64,000 nucleotides of DNA from Piper betle (lineage: Eukaryota; Streptophyta; Magnoliopsida; Piperales; Piperaceae), in contig JAURVB010003409.1 of NCBI GenBank assembly GCA_033002965.1, forward strand, positions 124,001 through 188,000, written 5' to 3'. The translations under genes were made by a program, and so were the position numbers. The notes beneath the pieces were generated by a model. The model ran no database searches, was not told where the DNA came from, and was given only the letters and a program-made list of their open reading frames with translations. Below are positions 35,349 through 48,182 of the stretch, one piece after another (position 1 is the first letter of the stretch; the number at the start of each line of letters is the position of its first letter).

Positions 35349-37438
35349 ACGTCGCCGGTTCAACTCAGTCCATAACAGAACGAGTTAAGAAAAACTCGTT
35401 GTGAAAATGGTAATGCCCACTTGAAATTTGAATCAGATTTTTAAAAACTTTGAATCAGCCGGTTCAAAACGGTTCGTCACCGATTCACGGCTTTTATATA
35501 ATAAAATCAAAATAAAAAACAATACTTATGTAAATCTTTTTGTCAAATTATATCTGATTATAAAATAAAATATTCTTAAACAAGTTTTATAAACTTTAAA
35601 ATTTTTAAATATGGTAGATATAGTGAAAACATAAATAATAAAAAGATTGTAAGGTAAACTCTATTATATTTGTATAGATTATGTCTTTTATCTATTGTAA
35701 TATAATTAGCAAGCATTTTAATATATAAAATCAGTAAAAATAACGATTAATAAATAGCTTATGAATCGGTCAAACTCGACTTGATTATAGTGATTGAATG
35801 ACCAATTATAGCAAATGAATTTATATTTATTTATTTTATCAATATTTTAATAGATCAAGTCGAATTATACAAGTCAAACTGATTTTCACAATAATGAAAA
35901 AAATAAAATATAACCGGTTCAACTTAGTCTATAACCAAGGTCCCAAACAATCAATAAAATCACATACCTTTGCTAAAAATAAAAATAAAACAAATTTACA
36001 TGCTTGTATATATCTTTGAGGTCAACTTAGTGCAATAGATTATGGGAGAATAAAAAAGAAAAGAATTTAAGGGAAAAAATAAAATAAAAACGTAATATCT
36101 TTCATGTTTTTGGATTGGAAAGGAAGAGAAGGATTAATATTAGGTCAAGTTTTTTTGTTTTCTTGCAATTTTGTAAGAAAATAATTTGCGAAAGATTTTT
36201 TATTGGACCCCACTATATATAAATATATTTTATTACCCAATTCATGTTTTTTTATATCAATAAATTGCATTTGCATCCTACCAATTTGGTACCCAAATTT
36301 AAAATTTTAACATTTCTAGCGAGCCATAATTATAAATCATTTGTTATTGAGTGATCATTAGATATACTTCATATAAAATATTTAAATTGATAAATTTAAA
36401 TTGTTTTATTTTTTGTAACATTAATTTTAATTAAAAGGATCGAATGATTTTAACTGATTAATGGTACCTCCACTATAATCCCAAGTAATTTTGATCCTTA
36501 CTAATTTGCTGTTATTAATAAAAAAATCTCACTTTGATTTGAAGTGAAAGATTCAATCAATCAAGCACACTAAAATAAAAAATAATATATTGAACTAAAT
36601 TATCCAATTTGACTTCTTGTTGTTCAATTTAAATTTTATTTATAAAATTAGAATTCATCTCTATTACAAATAATCAATAACAACAAAGTTTTTAAGCAAT
36701 CATGAATTTTTTTCTGTTCCTAAATTATTTCAGTTTTTCTTTGGAGCATGAAAAATGTGCAGTGAGAGTGCTGGCCAAAAAATTGTCTGGTAGTGGAGAG
36801 CTGGAGACTGGGAAAGGTCATGGCAGAGGGGGAGTTGAAGCAAACCCTCCAAAGCCTTTCCTTACACGCTTCTTCTTCCAATAGAAATCTAAGTACTTTG
36901 ACTCCATCTTTCCCCCACCAAAAAAATCTCATCTTTCGAGCCCACTTTCTGCTCTTCCACTTTGCAGGTAGGCTCAACTGCTAATCTCCTCTCTTTTTTT
37001 TTTTTGGGGTGGTTTTCTATATTTGTTTAGGTTAAGCAGATTTGCCCATGTTATTTTTATTGTTTTGGGAAATTTTGTGTGACTTGTACCTAGTTACTAT
37101 GATTAAAAACATCAGGATGTTAGCTTCGTGTGGAAAATTCCCGTCAAGTACGAGGTTTTAGCTGATGGAATTAGAATTAGGTTACCATTGAATGGAATTG
37201 GTCTCAGTTGGGTGATCCTGTAAATAAGGATCCTGTAAGCTGTTTGGTGAAGTTTCATGATTAGAGCTGACTTTACGCTTGTTTTAGTTATAAATTTTCT
37301 ATTTCTTGAATGTTTTTGTGATCATGATATTGCCTATTGCATATTTGTGTTTGTTCTCGTCATAATTTGCTCTTTCTTAATTGTTTTAATGATCCTTAGG
37401 TTGTGTATTGCCTGTTTGTGAAAGGACTTCTGTGAGAG
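35349..37438. other. Divergent intergenic region with likely 5'UTR exon of PPH
   Basis: An AT-rich spacer between divergent genes. A 22-base block CCGGTTCAACT(C/T)AGTC(C/T)ATAAC occurs near 35354 and again near 35912. About 36700-36966 is a less AT-rich stretch ending TTTGCAG|GTAGGC and may be a non-coding first exon of the PPH gene, with its intron ending shortly before 37439. No other gene is seen. Confidence 0.45.
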
Positions 37439-40298
37439 ATGGAACTGCTTTCAATTTGTAATTCATCTACCTTATGTGGTCGTATCGATTGCTCAAACTG
37501 GAAATTTGATAAAAAGTTTGTGAATTTGAATCAACCAAAGTTCCTTATTGCTAGAAAGCCTGGGATTCTTTCCCATGGATCAATACTTCAATTGCAAGCT
37601 TCAGGTACTCTAGATCCAGGTTACGCAGAACACATCCAAATTGAGAGCTCTGATTCGCAGGAGGGGTCGAGGTTGCTGGCCCTGCTCAATGATTACCAGA
37701 GCAGTTTGGAAGCCAAAAGCTTAAGTGAAAACTGTAATTGCTATGTGGCTGATGGTAGTAATAACCTAACTACAGCTGATGGCCTAGCAGTAGAGGTTGT
37801 GACCAAAATTTTAATTCCAGGCTTGCCCGATGAGTCAGACGAGAATCAAAATTCTCCTATTATCAGTTGTTTCTGGGATTGGAAGCCAAATATGTCCGTG
37901 CACTATGAAAAATCTGGCATGCAAAATATTCAATCCCCGACAGTTTTGTTTCTTCCTGGTTTTGGTGTTGGATCCTTTCACTATGAAAAACAGTTGAAAG
38001 ATCTTGGTCGTGAATACAGAGTGTGGGCTTTGGATTTTTTAGGTCAGGGCATGTCGATGCCTTCTGCAGATCCTGCTCCATTAGCTAAAGATACCAATAA
38101 TCAGGAAGCAAACAGTGTGCTTTGGGGCTTTGGCCAGCAAGCTGAGCCATGGGCTAATGAACTAGTTTACTCGGTTGACTTATGGAAGGACCAAGTTTGC
38201 TCTTTCATTGAAGAGGTAGAATTTACTACAATTTATATTCTCATTTTTAGTGTCATTTTATGCAATTTACAAAACTTCACATAAAATCAATTTGTATTCT
38301 CATTTTTTAAGGTTCAACATAAAATTTTTTAGGCAATGATACTGGTGCAAGCCAAATGTATCTGTTTTTGGAGATAAATGACCATGATTTTCTATTCTTG
38401 TTAGTTTCCTGTCAAAGGAGTTAAATAGCACAAACTATGGACATGATCATGTTGGCATCATGGTGCCATCAGAAAGTAATACTGTTAATTTATAACGTCA
38501 TTATAAAAATATATTATTTTGTTTACAAAAATATAAAAAATAAATAAATTTTAAAAAAATATTGAAGTGAATTGGTGTCATTAGATATCTGGTCTGACTT
38601 GGTAAAACTGGCGAAAACCCTTGTTGCTGTTCATATCCTCAAATCAGCTACCCATCAGGTTGTCTCTTGTCTGTGGACTGTGAAGTTAACAGTGTAAAAT
38701 ATCTTTTGTCACAGTTTAATTGGTTGTACAAGAACCTATTTTTTATAATCTTTTCTGCTTTAATGTGTTCATTATTGTTTAGTTGAACTTGGGTCATCAC
38801 ATTTCCGAGCTTATCAACATATTTGTGCAATTTGCTAGAAAACAAAAAATTTCAACTAATATTTTCTGGTAATGTATTTCTTCATTTGCTATAGTGTTAA
38901 TTTTGATTCGCCTCACCTTGAAACTTATTCCATGATATCACAGGTTATTGGTGAGCCAGTTTATATCGTGGGGAATTCACTTGGCGGATATGTGGCTGCA
39001 TATTTTGCTGCGCGCAATCCCCAGCTGGTCAAGGGTGTTACACTTCTCAATGCAACACCTTTTTGGGGATTCCTTCCTAATCCTAGTAGATCACCAAGAC
39101 TGTCTAAAATATTTCCTTGGGCTGGAACATTCCCTCTTCCTGCAAGTTTAAGAAAGATTATAGAACTGGTGTAATAAATTCTGCACTGATGCCTATTTGT
39201 AACTTTTGCATCCTCTATGAGCTTAAAATTAATTCGAAAAACTTTAATATTTTTCAGGTGGCAAAAGATAAGTGATCCCCAGAGCATACAGGAGGTGCTG
39301 AAGCAAGTTTATGCTGATCATTCGACTAAGGTTGACAAGGTGTTTTATCGTATAATTGAAACAACTCAACACCCAGCCGCAGCTGCGTCATTAGTGTCAA
39401 TCATGTTTGCGCCTACGGGTGAGCTATCCTTTGAAGAATCTTTATCAAGGTAAATAATTTATCTTTTTCGTAGTAACTAGTAAAAGCTACTTGGCCATTT
39501 ACTAATGAAACATGGCCTTCTTTAGGTGTCAAATGCAAAATGTTCCAATATGCCTCTTGTATGGTAAAGAAGATCCTTGGGTGAAACCTATTTGGGGTCG
39601 AAAAGTAAAACAACAAATTCCAGAGGCAACATACTACGAAATGAGCCCTGCTGGTCATTGCCCTCACGATGAGGTTCCCGAGGTATGCAAATGTGTAGTT
39701 TTTAGTATGGTAATGACTTGTGCAGCATTCACGATAGATTCTTCTCCATCAAATTGGGAAAATAAATTTAGAAACAGACATTTTAAACATAAACAATCAC
39801 GTTGTTAAGCATGGGCAACTCAACATATCAAACCGTAACTGTGAACAAATTACCACCAATCCGAGAAGGTGGAAGCAAGTGGCACAGAAATTATTATTGG
39901 CGAGAACAGAAATGTTTATGATTACTATCCTATGTTCTTGGTGAGAACAGAAATTATTATTGGTGAGAACAGAAATTATGGAACCTGTAAAAACTATCAA
40001 GTTTGAAATTTAGTCTAGTACATTTTCTTATCGGTAACCCGCAGAGGCTATGCAACTCCAGATAAGCTATAATGTTGTCTGCTAACAGGTTGTGAACTAT
40101 TTACTACGCGGGTGGATTGGCAACCTAGAATCCCGGGGTTCTCGTGCGTTGCCTCTACTCGGCGATTTTGACGCCACAGAATCTGAAGTTTCGAAGGACT
40201 TGGAGTTTGTGAAAGAAGGATTTCACAAGTCTGTTCGAGTGAGCTTAATTGGGTCCAAGGTTTCTGTCTGGGAGAGAATAGGGTTCTTCATGAAGTGA
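37439..40298 (+). CDS. PPH: Pheophytinase, chloroplastic
   Basis: An alpha/beta-hydrolase that removes phytol from pheophytin a in plastids during leaf senescence and chlorophyll breakdown. Exons: 37439-38215, 38944-39170, 39258-39449, 39526-39682, 40089-40298, giving 520 residues in one clean frame (Arabidopsis PPH about 484, with a shorter N-terminus). The first roughly 55 residues are Ser/Lys-rich with few acids, a plausible transit peptide. Family signatures are seen in order: LIPGLPDES, PTVLFLPGFGVGSFHYEKQL, WALDFLGQG, the nucleophile elbow GNSLGG (Ser about 271), NATPFWGFLPNP, FPWAGTFPLP, GKEDPW (Asp about 415) and PAGHCPHDE (His about 443). The wording is closest to rice NYC3 as remembered. 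All introns are GT..AG and phases agree. No lesion is seen. The upstream neighbour is divergent. Confidence 0.96.
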
Positions 40299-40734
40299 AA
40301 CATTAATATAGGCTTATTTGTAGACTGTACATATTTTGTTCTCAACCAATGATCAAGTTGCGTATATCTATTTTGTGTATGTATATTCTATATGCTAATT
40401 ACTAAATTCAGAAGAACCATTCACTGACATGAAGAATAATTGGCTCAGTGGCTCACCCGCGATGAGCAATGCTGCAGAAATTTTAAATATCAAAACATGT
40501 TAAATGCATACATTGCATCACCAAAACAGATCACCTGTTCATGGTGGGCAGTTCAATCATCAGGTTGTGCTTCTTAACAAGGGCTTTCTGCATTTCACTT
40601 CTCCACATTAACTTACTCTACCAGCATACAGTAGTGAATGTGACAGAAGAAAAGTCACCATGAACTGTTCTTTCCTCCTCGGCACACAAGTTTAGAAAGT
40701 AAGCACCGTAAAAACTCTTACAAAGGACCAAAAT
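40299..40734. other. 3' flank of PPH, no gene seen
   Basis: 3'UTR and spacer; nothing recognisable. Confidence 0.5.
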
Positions 40735-40961
40735 TTATATATGCATCAGCATCTCTACTGGGCCGTCCTTCGGGGGAACACTCTGAGTAGAAATGTAGGC
40801 AGATACCACAAGCAAGGTAGACCAAGCACTTGAAATACCACTATCAGGGGAAAAAGCTCCATTTTTTCTACCAACGCAGGTGTTACTGGCATTCCCTTCA
40901 TTTCCATCATCAACTTCTCAATAAAATTTGCGTCGTTGCTCATCTGGTACAGTCGACAAAC
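40735..40961 (-). pseudogene. Orphan 3'-terminal exon-like fragment, unidentified
   Basis: On the minus strand a good acceptor (AAATTCACAG) ends at 40962 and opens VCRLYQMSNDANFIEKLMMEM.. for about 37 residues with protein-like composition. The natural-looking continuation (GISSAWSTLLVVSAYISTQ, ending PVEMLMHI and TAA at 40735-40737) is in a different frame, implying a one-base deletion around the TTTTTCCCC stretch near 40858. The uninterrupted frame instead ends at 40755. I do not recognise the family. No upstream exon is seen before the copia LTR that starts at 41111, so the rest of the gene is missing or displaced. Confidence 0.4.
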
Positions 40962-41110
40962 CTGTGAATTTAACATGATATTGAATTTAAAACTTGCTAC
41001 TTTCATGCGGAGCATTTTTTTGTTATCATAGGACATCAAAATTATTGCCCTGCTTACCTAAAAAATGATAGGAACAGCAGGCCAACAAGATGATTTACGA
41101 TGCCCAAGAA

Positions 41111-41646
41111 TGTTGGGTTATCCCTCCTTTGTAAACACATAAAATTATAACCTTATTTTAGATAAAAACCAAGATTTTGTAGATTTGCCTTGGAATAAAA
41201 AACAACTTCGACCTTTTTCTTCTTTGAGGTTTTAGTTTTGGAAAAAAGGGTCACGATAGGAAAAAGGAAAATTGTGGATTGAAGAAAAGTAAATATTTTG
41301 TTTAGATTCGTTTGTAATCTTCAATAGTCACTTCGTCATGTTCTTAATCTATAGCATTCTTCCATTATTATCATGTGTGACTTTATATCAATTTTGTAGA
41401 AACTACAATAAATTGATATTAGGGAGTTTATTCTCTTGTGGATATTTTCTGTATCAAAATTCTAATATAGTGAATTTGATCTTGATGTTTGTCTTGTGGT
41501 TTTTCCCAAATTTGGCGTTTCCATGTGAAGATATTTTTGTCCATATTGAAAGATATTTCTTTTGGGATTGGTCTGGCGTGTCTATTTTGATTGGTAATTC
41601 TCATCATTACTTGTTAAATGAGGATTTTGTTTAGTTAATACCAACA
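41111..41646 (+). repeat. 5' LTR of the second copia element
   Basis: 536 bp, TGTTGGGTTATCCC..ACCAACA, with inverted TGTTGG/CCAACA ends. The first 200 bases match 52232-52440. Confidence 0.9.
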
Positions 41647-41648
41647 TA

Positions 41649-41661
41649 TGGTATCAGAGCC
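41649..41661 (+). other. Primer-binding site, tRNA-iMet type
   Basis: TGGTATCAGAGCC, two bases after the LTR. Confidence 0.9.
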
Positions 41662-41768
41662 AAGTTGGTTGGTTGTAGATTTTTGGTTGTTGATATTTTC
41701 TTCCGCTAGGTGTTCAACGAAATTTCTAAGAGCCTAGTTGGTGTGTTTGTGATTTATATTTCAATAAG

Positions 41769-42570
41769 ATGGCTGAAAAAAGTACGTTAAGATGATATCT
41801 CTTAAAGGGCCAAGTAACTGGCACTATTAAAAAGAAAAATTATTGATCATTTATATTCAAAGAATTTGTATGAACCTATCACTGGTCAGAAACCTATAGA
41901 GGTGAATGATAAGACTGGAATAAGTTGGATAGGAAGGCTATGACCTGTTTGAGATAATGGGTAGATGAAGTTGTGTATCATCATGTTTCTAAATTGACAT
42001 CTTTAAAAGTAATATGGGATAAACTCCTAGAAGTTTATGAGAGGAATAATTCTGACAACAAGACCCTTTTGATAAGGAAATTAGTGAACTTGAAGTATAA
42101 AGATAAAAGTGACATAAGTAAGTATCTCAATGAGATGAAGAGTATTATTACTCAACTTACCAGGATAAAGATGACTTTAGATGAAGAATGACAAGTTATC
42201 CTGCTCGTCAACACATTACCAGAGAGCTGAGGAAATATTGGTGATTTCTTTGAGCAATACTATTTCGGATGGAAAACTTATAATGGACATGGTAATGAGT
42301 AATTTACTAAATGAGGAGGTGAAAAGAAAATCTCAACCAACTTCAGGGTCTCATGCATTAGTGTTAGAAGAGGCAAGAAGTAGATCAAGAAATAGGGACA
42401 CAAACCAAAAGGACAATAGTCAAGGAAGGTCTAAATCCAAGAAGCGCTTAAAGCGTTATTATTATAACAAGACAGGTCATATCAAAAAATATTATTGGAA
42501 GTTCAAAAACGACTTAAAAAGTAAGTACAACAAGGATCAAGGAGAAAAAAATACTAATGTTGTGTATGAT
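41769..42570 (+). pseudogene. gag remnant of the second copia element
   Basis: ATG at 41769 (MAEKST), then broken frames with UBN2-type sequence (KVIWDKLLEVYERN, LIRKLVNLKY, DISKYLNEMKSI). The zinc knuckle at about 42450-42510 has Tyr in place of at least two of its Cys (YYYNKTGHIKKYYW), a pattern of TGT/TGC to TAT/TAC change. Confidence 0.8.
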
Positions 42571-45120
42571 AACATGGTGATTTTTTCTAATTGTGAGAAT
42601 AATTGTTTAACAGCTGATTGTGATGCTAGTTGGGTAGTTGACTCAGGAGCATCATTTCATGCAACTCTAAACGAAAATTCTTTACTACATATGAACCTTC
42701 GGATTTGTGTATAATGAATATGGGAAATAGTAATATTTCAAAATTATGGGGCTTGGAGATGTGTATATAGTAATAAATACGGTTTAAAAGTGTCAGACAT
42801 ATTCCAGATTTGAGGATGAGTTTATTGTCAACCGAAGTGCTTGATGATGAAGGATTTGGTTCACAATTATCACAAGGTGTGTGAAAACTTATGAAAGGTT
42901 CTCTTGTTGTTGTTGAAGGAAAGAAGTATTGTAGTTTGTACAGGGTTGAGATGAATCTAGTTCGAGGGAGGTTAATATCTCCTTACTTGATTCCACTACT
43001 AATTTGTGGCACCATCGATTGGGACACATGAGTGAGAAGGGACTAGAGATGTTGCAGAAGTTAAATCTCTTCCCAAGGTCAAGGACATCAAAATTAACTC
43101 TTGTGACCATCATTTGGTGGGCAAACAATGTAGGACATTCATTTGCATGAAAGCGTGGGCCAATGGAGGTATACTTCTAATATCAGAAAATCAGAAGTTC
43201 TTTAGTTGGTATACTCTAATATATGTGGGCCAATGGAGGTAAAATCTCTTGGTGGTTCTTTTTATTTTGTCTTTTTATTGATGATACTTCTAAGAAAGTG
43301 TGGGCTTATGACATGAAAAATAAAAGTGATATTTTTTGCATCTTTAAGAATTTTCATATATTGGTTGAAAAAGAAATCGGTAAGCTCTTAAAATGCCTTA
43401 GAAGTGAAAATAGTGGTGAATATTGTTCTATTGAGTTTGATGAATATTGTAGCAAGTATGGGATTAGGCATGAGAAGACAATTCCTTATACTATTTAACA
43501 TAATGAAGGGGCTGAAAGAATAAACAAGACCATCTCTGAGAGGATTAGAAGTATACTGTTTTCAGCTAAGTTGCCTAAAAGCTTCTGGGGTGAGGGCACG
43601 AGTACAACTTGTAATTTGATCAACATATCTCTCACACATGCCCTGGATATTGATATACCAGAAAGGGACTATAAGGTCAGTTATTCTCATTTGAGAATCT
43701 TTGGTTGTAAGGCCTTTGCACATATGCATAAGGAACAAAGGGTTAAGTTTGACTAAAAATGTATTTTTCTGGGATATGGTGAAGATAACTTTGGATACAA
43801 ACTTTAGGATCCTAAGAATAGAAAATTGATTTGATGCAAAGATTTAGTTTTCAGGGAGGATCAAACAGTTGAGGACTTTGGCAAGGGAGAAGTTTCTTAA
43901 ACAAAATCTCAGGAAAACTTGGACAAGATAAAAGAACATTCAACCTCAATTAGAAGTGAAGATGAGGTTCAAGATGACACAATTATTTCCCCACCTAGTG
44001 ATGATGAGGGAGATGATGTGGTATCAGATGATATTTCTAATGAGTTTGTTAATGATGTTGAACAGGAATAAGCACATTCTGATTAAGGGCAGCCAACTAA
44101 TATGAGGAGATCAACTCGTGAACCAGTTCTATCGACAAAATATCCATCATCAGAATATGTGAAAATCACTGAATGTGGAGAACTAGAAAATTTTAATGAG
44201 GTCAAAGTTCATGTAGAAAAGGAGAAGTAGTTGAAAGCAATGCAAGATGAGATAAAATCTTTATATGATAACCACACTTATGAGTTGGTAGATCTTCTTA
44301 AGGGGAATAGAGTATTAAATAATAAATAGATCTATAGGATCAAACATGGAAAAAATAACACACAACTAAGGTACAAGGCAAGGTTGGTGGTGAAGGGCTT
44401 CAAACAGAAGAAAAGTGTTGATTTCGATAAAAATTTTTCTCATGTTGTTAAAATGTCTTCTATTAGAATTGTTACGGCTTTGACTGCAAGTTTGGATTTA
44501 GAAGTTAAACAGTTAGATGTGAAGACGACCTTTCTTCATGGTGATCTTGAGGAGACCATATACATGGAGCAACCAAAGGATTTTAAAGTCAGAGGAAAAA
44601 AATAGATGGTGTGCAGACTAAAAAATAGTTTGTATGATTTGAAGCAAACTCTTAGACAGTAGTACAAGGCCTGATATAACAACTGACAAAAGTTCCTTAT
44701 GCTTTTGCAATTGGTAGTTTGATGTATGTTATGACTTGTACAAGGCCTGATATAACATATGCATTTAGAATGGTTAGCAGATATTTAGCAAATCCAATCA
44801 AAGAACATTGGCAAGCAGTTAAATAGATAATGAGACACTTGATAGGTACATCTAAAATGTGTTTGTGTTTTGAAAGTGATAAACCTTTATTGGTTGGCTA
44901 CACCGATGTAGACATGAAAAGTGACTTGGAAACAATAAGGTCAGCATCTAAATTTGTTGTTAATTTTACTAATGGGGTTGTGTCTTAACCGTTTAGGTTG
45001 CAAAAGTGTATTGCATTATCTACAATTAAAGCCAAATTTATTACTACTACATAAACTTATAAGGAAATGCTATATATGAAAATATTTTTGAATGAAAATA
45101 GTATTAAATAGGAGAAATAC
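42571..45120 (+). pseudogene. pol remnant of the second copia element, 5' part
   Basis: Protease WVVDSGASFHAT near 42630; integrase fragments (FIDDTSKKVWAY, LRSENSGEY, SFWGEG..); RT start (LDVKTTFLHGDLEE) near 44515; then a deletion that removes the YVDD region. After it come GSLMYVMTC-TRPDIT-like sequence and RNase H (LVGYTDVDMKSD), up to the insertion at 45121. Numerous stops. Confidence 0.85.
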
Positions 45121-48100
45121 TGTAACACCCCAAATCCGGTCCACACTCGTAAACCGAACCGGCATGTTACAGGCCCCGGTTAGGTCGGCTAACCCGAACC
45201 TAACTCATGCGGATCCAATCTCGGCGTCTTAAGATGAAGATACGACTCGTCAATGCATGGATGAATACACAAAACCCTAACATGGTACTACATGAATGAC
45301 ATGCAATTCAAAGTACACACCAAGACAATCACGATAAAATTAATAAAAACTTTGAAATATAACTGACAGAGTCTCCCATAAAAGTGCAATTATGGGCCAC
45401 CCTGTCAAATATACATATGCAAATATATATATAACTATATATCAAACAATTTCATTCATACAAAATACAAAATCTAACATGCTATAACTCATTTTGAAAC
45501 TTGGGTCTCAACCCACTATGCTTCCATTGCACACTCTATTCATGTTTCACCTCTTGTCATCATATCTTAGCTTTTCATCATGTCATAACATTATCTCATT
45601 GCATTTAATCGTATCCTATCATGTCTTAACATTTCACATCATTCACAATATAATAGCATCATAAATAAAATATTAAACACTCAATCGACTGACATGTGTG
45701 CAAGCGACCACAGTGCTCCTCCGTCCAAGCTGGCTCCTCCAACTCGTGATTATTACCTACATATAGTATAAAAACACGTCAGTAACAAGCGTTACTGGTC
45801 CGGAAAATAAAATAACTATAACAAGCTGGCTATGAGAGCAAACTCTCATATGAAAGAAAACATCATATACTCCACGTGAACACTCTGAAGGGCACTACTG
45901 AGGAGCCACTGGGCTGCAGACCCGGTAGCATCCCGAACTTACTGATCTGCTGCTGGTACTGTGCTACTCTCAGCACTTCTTTTTCAGTACTTCTCGTGAA
46001 ACTTTATCCTAAGCCCTCTCCTTACCTCCATATTTCTCCTGGCCTTGAGCACGAAGGCCGAGTACTCTCAGGCAGTCGCCTTTAGTACCCTTTGAACCAC
46101 AAGTCCGGACATGCGCTGTACTAAACAGTACCCGTAAACCTCCACGTTCTCCGGGTGTGAGGAACTCAAACGCGGAGTTGTCAGGATCCCTCGGGAATGG
46201 AACAGTCCGCTGGCACTAATCCAGAGCCCGCTTTGACTGTCACGACATCCTCTGCATGGTACGTGCAGTCGATTTCTCCATCTCTCGTCTCACTGAAAAC
46301 GCGAAAACTACATATATATAGGGCTGGGTAGGGATTTATATAATAGGCCCGAAGGCAACTTGTGGTGGATCTTGTTTTCGAAATCAACCTCGAGGGATCT
46401 CATCCTCGAGGGGTTATTAATCCGGAAAATTGTTCGGTTAAATGGCCCGAGTTAAGTGGGATCCGATAAAACGCCACTTAACCCGTCCTGCAGACAATAA
46501 GATCAAACATACAATAGACAAGATCGTAAAAATCAGAGACGAGTCCTAAACGGACCTGGTAGAAGCTCCAAGCGTGTCATCGCGCCTAGGCGGCGAGCTC
46601 CTACTCCGTACCTACACATCAAAACTAAATACTAACGCCCGCTAACTACATGATGCATCAAACCAATGAACATCACATCACAATTCAATCATCAACACCA
46701 TAACAATCAAATAATCATAAATATGTAAATAATTCTAACTCATCCTATTCATACCAATTTTATTGTATTTTTCTAAGTTACGTCGTGACTCGACTTATCA
46801 TGCTCAGACTCGATCTACCTCATTAGATCACTTAACCTTCATTCTCAATTAATCACATCATGCAATCATCATTTCTCACAATTAGTCATTCATACATCAT
46901 TAACTATTACTATCATCACATCAACTAATTCAATTCTAGCATGCTATGCTAACAATCATCATCAATTTTAAATAACTCAATCGGAGGTAATTATACCTCA
47001 CGTCGTCGGCAATCGGCGACGGCTAGGGTTCCGTCGCGCGTCTCGGAGCTCAAATTCGGCGCTCATCGGCGTCCGAAGCTCGATCGGGCTCGACTGGGTG
47101 AGCCCCGCGGAAGATCCGGTGAATTCCAGTGAATTCCAGAAATTCCGATTTTCCGGCGGTTTTCCGGCAGCTGCTGGCGGTTTTCCGGCGACTTCCGGTG
47201 GTTTTCCGGCGACAATCGCCGGCGGCGTCTACTGGTCGGAAAGGGGTCGTGTTGGGTACCCTCGGAACCGGCTCGGCGAGCCCGACTCATCTATGAGGTC
47301 GACGCGGCCAACGGAGGTGGCGGCTCGCCGGAAAACGGCTAAAACAGGGCCGGCGGCGATGGGTCGCTAGATCCGGCCGGCCAGGGCGGCGATGGCCTCC
47401 GCTCCGGTCGGGGAAGGCCGCTAGGGGGTCGAGGGTGTCTGAGGCGACTACTCGATCGTGGCGGCGATGGTCGCCGGCGGCGGAATCGGCGACAGAAGCG
47501 CAACGCGGCCGCGGCGCTAGGCGAGGCGATTCCGGCGTCGCGGCGGCCCGATGGTGGCCGGGCCTGGTCGGGGCGGCACGGCGACGCCGTGGCGGGGCTA
47601 GGCGGCGACGATCGGCGGCCGGGCGGCGCCGGCAGCGGCGGCGGCGACGCTGCACAGGGGCGGCGTCGGGGTGGGTTTGGGGAAGAAAGGAAGGGTGCGG
47701 GGTGTGTGGTGGCAAAGTCGTAAATATTACTTGACTCGTCTCCGACTCGAGTCAAGAATAATATCTAAGTCGTAAAATCCAAAAAATTCCAAAAAAATTG
47801 GGAAAAATCCCATAAAATCAAACAACACCAAAAAATCATAATGATATGCTCTAGAACTATCAACCCACCCAAAATGCCCGTAACGCGTCCTAACGCGGTA
47901 AACGGCCTAAAACTAATTCTACGATCCACTATATATAAATAATAAAAAAATGACTGGCATACTCTCATATATTCTGATAACTCATTCTGTTCTGCTGTGT
48001 TCATGACGTTATCATCATATACTTGGGTACGCATGACCCTCATAGCTCATACACGCGACCGGCATCGGCTCGGTACACGTGTCCTGAAACTGACTCAACT

Positions 48101-48166
48101 CGAAAAATAACGGTCGACCCGACCGGTTCTGAATATAAAACCCTAACTCGAATCGTGGGTTTTACA
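45121..48166 (-). repeat. Complete 3' LTR of the nested gypsy-type element
   Basis: 3046 bp. On the reverse strand it follows the solo LTR throughout, including its GC-rich block (here about 47000-47730) and TATA-like run near 46315, with scattered differences and a few indels. Confidence 0.92.
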
Positions 48167-48182
48167 ATCTTCCCTCCTTATA
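48167..48182 (-). other. Polypurine tract
   Basis: The reverse strand reads AAGGAGGGAAGAT immediately before the LTR start; the plus-strand primer of gypsy elements. Confidence 0.8.

Noticed and set aside
35352..35934. Direct repeat pair (22 bases near 35354 and 35912) as LTRs of a small element
   Set aside because: The repeated block is too short, there is no TG..CA structure or target duplication, and the sequence between is featureless.
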